From JALOLG01 sp963776935 (GTDB lineage Bacteria; Actinomycetota; Acidimicrobiia; Acidimicrobiales; Ilumatobacteraceae): a stretch of DNA of 64,000 bases. Position numbers and translations under genes: made by a program. The notes under the pieces were generated by a model that saw only the letters and a program-made list of their open reading frames with translations, made no database searches and had not been told where the DNA came from. The stretch is from the NCBI GenBank assembly GCA_963776935.1, contig CAVZOP010000003.1, forward strand, positions 124,001 through 188,000, in the 5' to 3' direction. This document shows positions 38,082 through 45,884 of the stretch, piece after piece (position 1 is the stretch's first letter; each line of letters begins with the position of its first letter).

Positions 38082-39126
38082 GGGACGTCTGCTCGTGCAC
38101 GAAGTCGACGACGGCCCGCAGGACACCGGGATCGGAATCGGGGTTGACACCGTGACCGAGGTTGAAGATGTGCCCCGGGTGGCCGTCGTTGTCGGCGAGC
38201 ACCGCCTCGGCGCCACCGAGCGCCACCTCGGTTCCGGCGAGCACGAGTGCCGGGTCGAGGTTGCCCTGCACGACGGTGCCCTCGCCGAGTCGCCGTCGTG
38301 CGTCGGCGATGCGAGTGCGCCAGTCGAGCCCGATCACCCGCGGCCCGGCGGCGTACATCGATTCGAGGAGGTGGTCGCAGCCGACCCCGAAGTGGATCCC
38401 CGGCGCGTCAGGGTGCAGGTCGGCGAGCTCGGCGAAGACACGGCGCGAGTGAGGGAGCACGAATCGGTCGTAGTCGCGCCGCGCCAGCGCGCCTGCCCAG
38501 GAGTCGAACAGCTGGAACGCACCTGCGCCGCTCTCGAGCTGCAGCGAGATGAACCGCACCGACGACTCGGCGAGCTGCTCCATGAGCTCGTGCCACAGCA
38601 CCTCGTCGGTGTGCATGAGGGCCTTGGTGTGCTCGTAGGTGCGGCTCGGGCGCCCCTCGATCAGGTAGCTGGCAACGGTGAACGGCGCACCCACGAAGGC
38701 CAGGATCGGGACGTGCGGCGCCAACTCGGCACGCACGAGGCGGACGGTCTCGGTGACGTAGGTGATGTCGTCGGGCTCGACCGGGCGGAGTCGTTCGAGC
38801 TCGACCCGGGAGCGCAACGGTCGCTCGACGACCGGCCCGGTGCCGGGCGTGACGTCGACGCCGAACCCGACCGCGTGGGCAGGCACCACGATGTCGCTGA
38901 ACAGCACGGCGGCGTCGACGCCGTACCGCCGCACTGGCTGGAGCGTGATCTCGGCGGCGACGTCGGGCTGCTTGATGGCGTCGAGGATCGACCCCTCGCC
39001 ACGCGCGGCGCGGTACTCGGGAAGGCTGCGCCCGGCCTGGCGCATGAACCACACCGGGGTGTGACGGCCGTGCAGCCCGGCGGCCGCCTGCAACAACGGT
39101 GGCGTCACGCTGGGACTGGCGGTCAT
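38074..39126 (-). CDS. hemE: Uroporphyrinogen decarboxylase
   Basis: HemE removes four carboxyl groups from uroporphyrinogen III to give coproporphyrinogen III. The 350-residue protein has PVWFMRQAGRSLPEYR, the family signature, plus GAPFTVASYLIEG, FDSWAGAL and GHIFNLGHGVNPD. ATG 39126 was chosen because the signature falls at the usual distance. It is the first gene of the heme-sortase-lnt operon and is divergent from helD. The 230-base intergenic region (39127-39356) holds no other gene and should contain both promoters. Confidence 0.95.
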   Translation of the reverse strand: MTASPSVTPPLLQAAAGLHGRHTPVWFMRQAGRSLPEYRAARGEGSILDAIKQPDVAAEITLQPVRRYGVDAAVLFSDIVVPAHAVGFGVDVTPGTGPVVERPLRSRVELERLRPVEPDDITYVTETVRLVRAELAPHVPILAFVGAPFTVASYLIEGRPSRTYEHTKALMHTDEVLWHELMEQLAESSVRFISLQLESGAGAFQLFDSWAGALARRDYDRFVLPHSRRVFAELADLHPDAPGIHFGVGCDHLLESMYAAGPRVIGLDWRTRIADARRRLGEGTVVQGNLDPALVLAGTEVALGGAEAVLADNDGHPGHIFNLGHGVNPDSDPGVLRAVVDFVHEQTSRG

Positions 39127-39356
39127 GCAGCGGTGGACGCTATCCGGGCCGCTAGAGTACAACGACCCCCTGGCGGGCACCGATGCTCGCCGAGACCCCA
39201 TTCGATCCCACTTCGAGACTGCAGCCCATCGACATCCGACATCGAGCCCCGACATCCAGACCGAATGACGATCATTGCGTTCCCCGGCCACGCAGGCCGT
39301 TGCTGGCCGCTCCTCGGCTGGTGCCTCGTCGTTCGCATCGGTGACATGGCGGAACA

Positions 39357-41498
39357 GTGACTCATCAGCACCCAGATCTGGCTGACGAGCAGGCCCACAT
39401 CGATCACGCCTACGAGTGCCTCGAGAGCAGTCGTAAGGCGGCGTGGAGGCTGCGTGACCTCAGTGAGGCCGATCTGGGTGGCACGTTCCAGGCCCGGTTC
39501 GAGCGCAACGCGTTCGACGAAGCGCTCGTCAAGCGGCTCACCGACCTCGATCTGGGTGACGCGGCGCTGGTGTTCGGGCGGATCGACCGGGCCGCCGAGT
39601 CGCCGGACACGCTCGAGAGCTTCCACATCGGTCGCCTGGCCGTCGCCGACGAGCAGAGCGATCCGGTCGTGGTCGATTGGCGAGCTCCCGTGGCGGAGCC
39701 GTTCTACCGGGCCACCGGACGCGAACCGATGGGACTCGTGCGGCGCCGGCACTTCGTGATCGAAGGTCGGACGCTGCTCGGCATCGAGGACGAGTTGTTC
39801 GGCTCCGGCCACCTCGGCGTCGGTCACGACGAAGGGCTCGTCGACGACGGCGGCGACGGGTCCACAAAGCCCGCGGCCGCGCCGCAGCTCCGCGGCTACA
39901 GCACGCTGATCGCCTCGCTCGAGCGCGGGCGCACCGGCTCGCTGAGCGACATCGTCGCGACGATCCAGTCCGAGCAGGACGAGATCATCCGCTCGCCACA
40001 GGCGGGCGTGCTCGTCGTTCAGGGCGGCCCCGGAACGGGCAAGACGGTCGTGGCCCTGCACCGCGCCGCCTACCTGCTCTACACCCATCGCTTCCCGCTC
40101 GAGGATCAGGGCGTGCTCGTGATCGGGCCGAACCGTGTGTTCCTCCGCTACATCGAGCGGGTCCTGCCCTCGCTCGGCGAGGCGGGTGTCGAGCAGGTGG
40201 TGATGGCCGACCTGGTGCCCGACGTCCGGTTCGGCGGCTCCGACACCGCGCTCACCGCGCGCGTCAAGGGTGACCCCCGCATGTCGGAGCTCATCGACAA
40301 GGCCGTCGTCGACCGGCAGCGGCCGCTGCGTGAGGACCTCGTCGTCCCGTTCCGCTCGGGGTACGTCCGGTTGCGCATCGACGATTCCGTGCGCATCGTT
40401 CGCGCTGCTCGTCGACGGTTCCGGCGCCACAACGCGGGTCGCCGCTGGGTCGAGAGCGAGGTCTGGTCGGCGATGGCGGCGACGTGGCGCGACGCCGACG
40501 TCGCGGGGTCAGAGGTCCGCCAGGCGGTGCGGACGATGCCCGAGGTGCGGGCGGCGCTCGATCGGATGTGGCCGGTGCTCACCCCGGCGCAACTGCTGCA
40601 CGACCTGTTCGGCTCGATGGCCCTGCTGCGCCTCGCCGCGGGCGCGTTGTTCGACGAGCGCGAGTACAAGGCGCTCTACCGACCACGCGAGGAGTCGGTC
40701 GACGACGTGCGGTGGTCCAACGCCGACGCGGCGCTGCTCGACGACGCCCGCGAGGTGCTCGGACCGGTTCCCCGTCGCAACGGCAAGCTCGACGAGGGCG
40801 ACGAGATCCGCACCTACGGTCACATCGTGATCGACGAGGTGCAGGATCTCACGCCGATGCAGATGCGGATGGCGGCCCGGCGGTCGCTCAACGGGTCGAT
40901 GACCGTGGTCGGCGACATCGCCCAGGCCACTGGCCCGCTGGCGCCCGAGAGCTGGGACGACGTGCTCCAGCACCTGCCCGACAAGCGCGAGCCGCGGGTG
41001 ATCGGGCTGTCGGTCGGCTACCGGATCCCGGCCCAGATCATGGAGCTCGCCAACCGGGTGATGGCGGCCGCCACCCCGGGCCTGCGGGTGCCGACGTCGG
41101 TCCGGATCGGCGACGCCTCACCCCAGATCATCAAGGTCGACGACCTGCTCGCCGGCACGGTCGACGCGTTGCGGGCGATGATCGACGAGCTTCCCGGCGG
41201 CGGTCTCGCCGTCGTGGTGCCCGACGAGCTGTCCGACCGCGTCTCGGCCGCCCTCAACGCGGCGGGGATCGAACACGGACGGGCCGCCACGGCCGGGCTC
41301 GACGAGTCGGTCACGGTCGTGCCGGTCAGCGTCATCAAGGGTCTCGAGCTCGACGGTGTCATCGTGGTCGAGCCGTCGCGGATCGTCGACGACGAACCGC
41401 ACGGCCTCCGCGCCCTCTACGTGGCGCTGACCCGCTCGACCCAGCGCCTCACCGTCGTCCACCACGACGACCTCCCCGAATCGCTCCGCCCCACCTGA
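39357..41498 (+). CDS. helD: HelD-like RNA polymerase recycling ATPase (UvrD/Rep superfamily)
   Basis: HelD-type factors use ATP to clear stalled RNA polymerase from DNA. The 713-residue protein starts with a coiled-coil arm (DEQAHIDHAYECLESSRKAA), then VVDWRAPVAEPFYRATG, Walker A (VVQGGPGTGKTVVALHRAAY), Walker B (IVIDEVQDLTPMQ) and a late motif ALTRSTQRLTVVH. This layout matches the actinobacterial class. Start is GTG 39357. The gene ends seven bases before a palindromic hairpin. Confidence 0.9.
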   Translation: MTHQHPDLADEQAHIDHAYECLESSRKAAWRLRDLSEADLGGTFQARFERNAFDEALVKRLTDLDLGDAALVFGRIDRAAESPDTLESFHIGRLAVADEQSDPVVVDWRAPVAEPFYRATGREPMGLVRRRHFVIEGRTLLGIEDELFGSGHLGVGHDEGLVDDGGDGSTKPAAAPQLRGYSTLIASLERGRTGSLSDIVATIQSEQDEIIRSPQAGVLVVQGGPGTGKTVVALHRAAYLLYTHRFPLEDQGVLVIGPNRVFLRYIERVLPSLGEAGVEQVVMADLVPDVRFGGSDTALTARVKGDPRMSELIDKAVVDRQRPLREDLVVPFRSGYVRLRIDDSVRIVRAARRRFRRHNAGRRWVESEVWSAMAATWRDADVAGSEVRQAVRTMPEVRAALDRMWPVLTPAQLLHDLFGSMALLRLAAGALFDEREYKALYRPREESVDDVRWSNADAALLDDAREVLGPVPRRNGKLDEGDEIRTYGHIVIDEVQDLTPMQMRMAARRSLNGSMTVVGDIAQATGPLAPESWDDVLQHLPDKREPRVIGLSVGYRIPAQIMELANRVMAAATPGLRVPTSVRIGDASPQIIKVDDLLAGTVDALRAMIDELPGGGLAVVVPDELSDRVSAALNAAGIEHGRAATAGLDESVTVVPVSVIKGLELDGVIVVEPSRIVDDEPHGLRALYVALTRSTQRLTVVHHDDLPESLRPT

Positions 41499-41504
41499 TC
41501 TCGT

Positions 41505-41537
41505 GAGGTTTCGGCGTCGTGGGGACGCCGAAACCTC
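41505..41537. terminator. 14-bp inverted repeat, relative of the hairpin at 24720
   Basis: The arms GAGGTTTCGGCGTC (41505-41518) and complement (41524-41537) flank loop GTGGG. It is between the convergent helD and reductase genes. The two hairpins share TCTCGTGARGTTTCGGCG and GGGGACGCCGAAACYTC, so they are copies of one element with compensating stem changes. Confidence 0.72.
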
Positions 41538-41612
41538 GGACGTGCGGTGTCGTGACTGCGTGCGTTCCGGAAGGAGTCCCAACTGGCGCCGGTTCGACTT
41601 CGGTGGCGGTTG

Positions 41613-42257
41613 CTACCGTCGCCAGAACAGGAGGTGGGTCACTCCACTCGTACTGGGCACGGACTCGACGTGGAACCGATCGAGAAGCTCCTCGTGGGAG
41701 GTCCACAGCCGTTCGCCACGCTCGAGCTCGACCGGCGCAACGGCGATGTGCATCGTGTCGACGAGATCGGCGTCCAGAAATTCGCGGATTGTCGTGACAC
41801 CGCCGCCGAGACGCACGTCTTTGCCGTCTGCTGCCTGTTTCGCCTGCCGAAGCGCTTCCGCTGGTGTGGCATCGATGAAGTGAAAGGTGGTGTCCGACAG
41901 TGTGAGCGGGGGGCGGAAGTGGTGGGTGAGTACGAACACCGGTGTGTGGAACGGTGGCGTGTCACCCCACCAGCCGTTCCAGTCATGATCCTCCCAAGGG
42001 CCGCGGTGAGGTCCGAACTTGTTGCGGCCCATGATTTCGGCACCGATGTTTCGTATGAAGTCGCGGGTGAAGTAGTCGTCGAGGCCGCGGCTACCACCGG
42101 GTTCGGTGCGGTTCACCCAGCTCGCGGTGGCGCCAGCCCATGAGAACAGAGGTTCCGGAGCGGCGTGGCCGAACGGGCGTTCCAGGCTCTGGCCCACTCC
42201 TGCGCCGAAGCCGTCGCGTGACACGTTGAAGCACTGCACCCGTAGAAGTTGGGTCAT
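41613..42257 (-). CDS. Dihydrofolate reductase/RibD C-terminal domain family protein
   Basis: This 214-residue protein opens with MTQLLRVQCFNVSRDGFGAG, then EIMGRNKFGPHRG, PVFVLTHHFRPPL and VRLGGGVTTIREFLDADLVD. These segments are typical of the DHFR-like/RibD-C family often labelled dihydrofolate reductase but mostly of unknown substrate; NADPH-dependent reduction is expected. AGGAGGAAATAG precedes the ATG at an ideal distance. It marks the left end of the accessory zone. Confidence 0.9.
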   Translation of the reverse strand: MTQLLRVQCFNVSRDGFGAGVGQSLERPFGHAAPEPLFSWAGATASWVNRTEPGGSRGLDDYFTRDFIRNIGAEIMGRNKFGPHRGPWEDHDWNGWWGDTPPFHTPVFVLTHHFRPPLTLSDTTFHFIDATPAEALRQAKQAADGKDVRLGGGVTTIREFLDADLVDTMHIAVAPVELERGERLWTSHEELLDRFHVESVPSTSGVTHLLFWRR

Positions 42258-42259
42258 TC

Positions 42260-42547
42260 CTATTTCCTCCGTCGATTCTGGCTGTCGGCCCAGCGAGCGA
42301 ACACAGCGAGCGAACTGAGGTCCGTACGGCCCAGCGAGGGATTCTGTGCGTACGTCGGTTCGAGTCGCAACCTCGACGCTGGGCCAGACACAACGACGGC
42401 ACAGATCACCACGAACCACCATGACGCGATCACGCCGGCGAACGGCACCTCGGAGTGCCCGCGAGCCGAGCGAATCGCGGAGTCAGGCTCGATCCCGCTG
42501 CGATCAGGCTGACCACCGACGGCGGACCGCGCGTCGGCCCGCATCAT
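42260..42547 (-). CDS. Possible small membrane protein
   Basis: This 95-residue frame has one strong hydrophobic helix (GVIASWWFVVICAVVVSG) and an Arg/Ser-rich end. It ends three bases before the DHFR-like gene start, which hints at an operon. No family is recognised, no convincing RBS is seen, and the frame may not be real. Confidence 0.35.
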   Translation of the reverse strand: MMRADARSAVGGQPDRSGIEPDSAIRSARGHSEVPFAGVIASWWFVVICAVVVSGPASRLRLEPTYAQNPSLGRTDLSSLAVFARWADSQNRRRK

Positions 42548-42591
42548 GCTGGATGAGGCCAGGGCGAAGCCCTGGCACGAGGAGGTCCCGC

Positions 42592-43032
42592 GTGCGAAGC
42601 TGCGCCATGCGCCGGCGTCAGGACAGCCTGCGAGCGTCTGCGCCGAAGGAGTGGGAGACCGCCCGTACGAGCGTGGCCAGGCTCCACCGGCGGCTCGTCG
42701 TTGCGGTCGACGCCGCCGATGGAACGGTCGGGGATCTGCGGAAGGCCCACGTCGCCTGCGATCGACTCGAGGAGGCTGCTGCCGAACTTCGCTCACACGC
42801 GGTCTTGATCACCGCTCACCTCGTGGTCGCCAGCCGCTTGCCTCTACCGAAGCGCCAACGAGCCTTGCTCCCGATCCGCAGCCAAGTCGATGACGTCGAA
42901 TGGCTCAGCGCTCGAATCGGAACCTCCGCGATCGAAGCGCGGGGCTACGGGGCAGTAGACGCCGGGCTCGCCGACATCGCCGAGCGCCTCGCGATCCTCG
43001 AGCACAGCCGCTCGCTGTTGGCAGGCGACTAG
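42592..43032 (+). CDS. Small helical protein of unknown function
   Basis: This 146-residue frame starts at GTG 42592 with GAGGAGG seven bases upstream. It is mostly charged helices (ARTSVARLHRRLVVAVDAADG, then ACDRLEEAAAELRSHA) with no membrane segment, possibly a coiled coil. The downstream kinase-like gene begins 19 bases after its stop. I recognise no family. Confidence 0.5.
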   Translation: MRSCAMRRRQDSLRASAPKEWETARTSVARLHRRLVVAVDAADGTVGDLRKAHVACDRLEEAAAELRSHAVLITAHLVVASRLPLPKRQRALLPIRSQVDDVEWLSARIGTSAIEARGYGAVDAGLADIAERLAILEHSRSLLAGD

Positions 43033-43051
43033 GGCGACAAGCGCTCTACCC

Positions 43052-43574
43052 GTGCGCCGTATCTCGTTGGTCGGGGTCTCCGGCTCCGGAAAGACCACCG
43101 TCGGCCGTCAGCTCGCCGCGACGATTGGCGTGCCGTTCATCGAACTCGATTCAATCTTCCATCAATCCGGTTGGACAGAACTGCCACACGACGAGTTCCG
43201 CAGGCGCGTCAACGAGGTGCTGACAGCCGACGCATGGGTCGTGGACGGCAACTACGAGCGCGGTGCTCGACCTCGTCTGGCAACGAGCCGACACGGTCGT
43301 GTGGCTCGACCTGTCGCGCCCACTCGTCATGCGACGCATCATCCGCCGCACGCTTCGCCGCACCGTCACGCGCGAACCCTTGTGGAACGGCAACCGTGAG
43401 CCCATTTCCAACCTCGTGCGGCTCAACCCAGACAAGAACATCATTCGCTGGGCATGGGTCAAGCACCCCCAATACCTGGCGCGCTACGAAGCCGCAATGC
43501 ACGACGCGGCGTTCCCCCATCTGCACTTCGTCAGGTTGCGTTCCCAGACAGAGATCGATGCCTTCATCACCTGA
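43052..43574 (+). CDS. P-loop adenylate-kinase-like/topology-modulation-type protein, one frameshift
   Basis: This small P-loop NTPase has about 173 residues: Walker A GVSGSGKTTVGRQLA, ELDSIFHQSGW, VDGNY, then VVWLDLSRPLVMRRIIRRTL and a C-terminal lid-like part. One extra base near 43256 separates VDGNYE from AVLDLVWQRADTVV. Proteins of this kind are annotated as adenylate kinase or topology modulation protein and phosphorylate small, poorly known substrates. It converges on sixA with a 207-base gap in which I see nothing coding. Confidence 0.78.
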
Positions 43575-43781
43575 ACGGCACGAAGGCGTGCTCACGACCC
43601 GGCGGCACCGGGCGATCTTGCGTCGTGGGCTGACTTCGTGCTTGTCGGGACAGCTTCCGGATGGTCTCGAGATGGGACGGTCCTGGTTGGCGTGCTGGTG
43701 CTTTCGCGGGCCGCGCGCCCGGGTTGCGTGATTGGCCGCCAGCTTGGGCGACGATCATCGTTCCACTCGAGCGAGGCGATG

Positions 43782-44300
43782 TCACGGCCGCGGCTGGCGT
43801 GGCATGAACAGGGCGTCGATCCGGGCAGCGTCGGCTCCGAGCTGCGTCCATCGACCGTCGAAGGAGAGCGACACCACGGCGCCGGTGGGGAGCTTCGTCG
43901 TGAGCTGGGCGCGCAACCCGGCATCGCCCGAGCCGACGAGGAGCAAGGCGAGGTCCTCGATGCCAGGGTTGTGGCCGACGAGCATCGCGCAACGGACGTT
44001 GCCGTCGAGGCCGCGCAGTCGGGTCAGCAGCGTGTCGGCATCCGCCAGGTACAGCTCATCGGTCACGTCGATGATCGCTCGCTTCGGCAGCGCTGCGCGG
44101 AAGCCATCGAGAGTGTCCACGGTGCGCCGCGCCGAGGAGCACACAACGACGTCCGGTGGGTGTTCGACTCTGCTCAAGTATTCACGCAAACCTCGCAAGG
44201 CCCTTTCGCCCCGGACCGCGAGTGGCCGATCGTGGTCGGCGAGCGACGAGTCGTCCCACGCCGACTTGGCATGACGCACGAGCAGAAGATCGCGGCGCAT
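43782..44300 (-). CDS. sixA: SixA-like phosphohistidine phosphatase (histidine phosphatase superfamily)
   Basis: This 172-residue protein has the catalytic LLLVRHAKSAW (RHG-type motif as RHA), RALRGLREYL, VVVCSSARRTVDTL and LVGHNPGIEDLALLLVG with the second His. SixA-like enzymes remove phosphate from phosphohistidine in signalling proteins; actinobacterial targets are not established. ATG 44300 was chosen because the motif begins at residue 4. Confidence 0.9.
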   Translation of the reverse strand: MRRDLLLVRHAKSAWDDSSLADHDRPLAVRGERALRGLREYLSRVEHPPDVVVCSSARRTVDTLDGFRAALPKRAIIDVTDELYLADADTLLTRLRGLDGNVRCAMLVGHNPGIEDLALLLVGSGDAGLRAQLTTKLPTGAVVSLSFDGRWTQLGADAARIDALFMPRQPRP

Positions 44301-44508
44301 CCGTACATCGTCGCGCTGTACCGCGTCGAGGTGTAGCCGAGACACCGCCGCACCGGCTGGATCCCGTTGTGCCGCGATCCGGCGATCTCCCCTCAGCGCC
44401 CACGGACGGGCCTTGCCGACACGTCTCGAATCGGCCGGGATCCCATCTGAACCCGCGAGAGATCGGCGATCCCCCCGGATCTCCGACCGCCATCATTTGA
44501 TGCCTTAC

Positions 44509-44556
44509 CGACACTGGAGTGGCGCGTCGCGCCGGTCGACCGTCTCCACAGTGTCG
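44509..44556. other. Nested inverted repeats (possible structured RNA or terminator)
   Basis: An imperfect outer stem pairs CGACACTGGAG (44509-44519) with CTCCACAGTGTCG (44544-44556). Inside are a perfect small hairpin, GGCGCGTCGCGCC (44521-44533), and a palindrome, GGTCGACC (44534-44541). No protein is encoded across it with confidence. Confidence 0.4.
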
Positions 44557-44564
44557 GGAGGAAC

Positions 44565-44735
44565 TCAGCGGGAGCCCGAGAGGAATTGGGCCTCACGGTC
44601 GCACAGTTGGCGATAACGCTCTGCATCGTCAAGGGACCAACTCTGACGGCTCCACACCAGCCGCGACAGTGCGCAACGGATGGATGAGAGGTTGTCGGCC
44701 TCGGTCGCAATGTGTTCGATCGTCGCGGCTTCCAT
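44565..44735 (-). CDS. Possible short protein, unknown function
   Basis: This 56-residue frame (MEAATIEHIATEADN at the start) is helical, rich in Arg, Ser and Leu, with a Trp-rich middle (RLVWSRQSWSLDDAER). The composition looks like protein rather than random frame, but no RBS and no family are seen. An upstream extension to 44843 is possible. Confidence 0.3.
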   Translation of the reverse strand: MEAATIEHIATEADNLSSIRCALSRLVWSRQSWSLDDAERYRQLCDREAQFLSGSR

Positions 44736-45136
44736 GAAGCCATCTTCGACTGCGGTCTTGTCGGCCGACAGAGTCGAACGTCCCGCTCGGCGTCGACAAC
44801 CGTCAAGATCACCGGAACCCTGCAAGGCGCCGCGGGTGCCCAAGGATCACCCGCACATCCGGCGAACTCGGATAGGTCCGGGCCGGCCTATCCCCGCGGA
44901 TGTCGGACGGTCCGCTCCGAGCGTTCGGTGCGTCGCCTCGGATCGCAGTCGCCGCTCCACCAGGAAATCTGCGCTGGTTGGCCCCGCTGATCAGGTTCCT
45001 CCGGGCACGTCGAGCGTGCGCGGGGCGTGGATCGACCGGGAGCGGGGACGCCTCCAGGCAGAAGCTGAGCGGGACGTCGACGGTAATTCCTGAACGGACG
45101 GGGCCGCCCCGAACTGTCAGTGAAGCGGTCTGTCGA
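44736..45136. other. About 400 bases with no recognised feature
   Basis: Neither strand shows a frame with convincing start signals or a recognised family. The stretch lies between small unknown genes and the toxin gene and may be a worn-down remnant. Confidence 0.5.
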
Positions 45137-45544
45137 TCAGTGGTGAGCGGTTCTGCGGCGGGGGCGGATCAGGGCTCGGAGTCGCACAGTGATGTCGGCG
45201 AGGTCGGGGTTGGATGATGCGATCCAGATGACGAGTTCGTAGACGTCGTCGTTCGATGCCCGTGAAGCCTTGATGCCGTTGAGTTCAAGGAACACGGCGG
45301 TGGCGAGCCATCCGAGCCGCTTGTTGCCGTCGATGAGGGCGTGGTTGTTCACGATCGACTGCAGTAGGGCGGCGGACTTGGTGATCACGTCGGGGTACGC
45401 GTCTTCACCGAATGCTGTGGTCTGTGGTCGTGCTGCGGCGGAGCCGAGGAGTCCGACATCGCGGATCGGTGGTGGTTCGCCGAGCAGGGCGCGGGCGAGA
45501 TCGACGAGGTCGTCGAGGTCGAGGTATTCGGTTGGGTCGCTCAT
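45137..45544 (-). CDS. doc: Doc-family toxin (Fic fold)
   Basis: This 135-residue protein has the Fic/Doc active motif HALIDGNKR (about 68-76), in which Phe of the usual HxFxDGNKR is Leu, followed by LGWLATAVFLELNG. Doc toxins phosphorylate elongation factor Tu and stop translation; related Fic proteins transfer AMP. ATG 45544 overlaps the antitoxin stop (ATGA). The order antitoxin then toxin is normal. Confidence 0.9.
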   Translation of the reverse strand: MSDPTEYLDLDDLVDLARALLGEPPPIRDVGLLGSAAARPQTTAFGEDAYPDVITKSAALLQSIVNNHALIDGNKRLGWLATAVFLELNGIKASRASNDDVYELVIWIASSNPDLADITVRLRALIRPRRRTAHH

Positions 45545-45744
45545 TCGCCGAGGCGTCGCAGCGCGTCGGCGTGTTTGTCCATGATGAGCGCGGATGCGGC
45601 GCCGACGCGGTCGCGGTGTTGCCCGCGGGTCACGAACTCTCGGACTGCTCGGCGGGCGGCGTCTTGCATCGAGATTCCTTCGGCTTCGGCGCGCTCGCGG
45701 AGGGCCGCTTGCTCGCTGTCGGTAAGGCGAAGTGTCATGGCCAT
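45541..45744 (-). CDS. Ribbon-helix-helix antitoxin
   Basis: This 67-residue protein starts MAMTLRLTDSEQAALRERA, a ribbon-helix-helix DNA-binding pattern, and the second half (REFVTRGQHRDRV and on) would bind the Doc toxin. It is the first gene of the pair, with a perfect palindrome 11 bases before its start. RHH antitoxins usually repress their own promoter, more so with toxin bound. Confidence 0.85.
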   Translation of the reverse strand: MAMTLRLTDSEQAALRERAEAEGISMQDAARRAVREFVTRGQHRDRVGAASALIMDKHADALRRLGE

Positions 45745-45754
45745 GCAGAGAGAT

Positions 45755-45771
45755 GGTATCAGTTCGATACC
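45755..45771. promoter_or_regulatory. Palindrome GGTATCAGTTCGATACC upstream of the antitoxin
   Basis: A perfect six-base inverted repeat (GGTATC/GATACC) with a five-base centre lies 11 bases before the antitoxin start. Its position and symmetry fit an operator for self-repression by the antitoxin dimer. Confidence 0.6.
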
Positions 45772-45884
45772 GCACCGAACTGCCTGGTTGATGATCTTGA
45801 TGGCGTTGCGGCCCTGTTCGTAGCGTCTCGGTTCGCTCGGCGGGCCGGCTCACGAACCGCCTGCCGCCTGCGGGTTGACTTACT

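Noticed and set aside
35772..38216. An 814-residue ferrochelatase-oxidase fusion
   Set aside because: It arises from a one-base shift in hemH. Correcting it gives two normal genes with an ATGA overlap.
43567..43992. A minus-strand frame ending near the kinase-like gene
   Set aside because: It overlaps the real sixA gene in another frame and is Arg/Pro-rich without homology.
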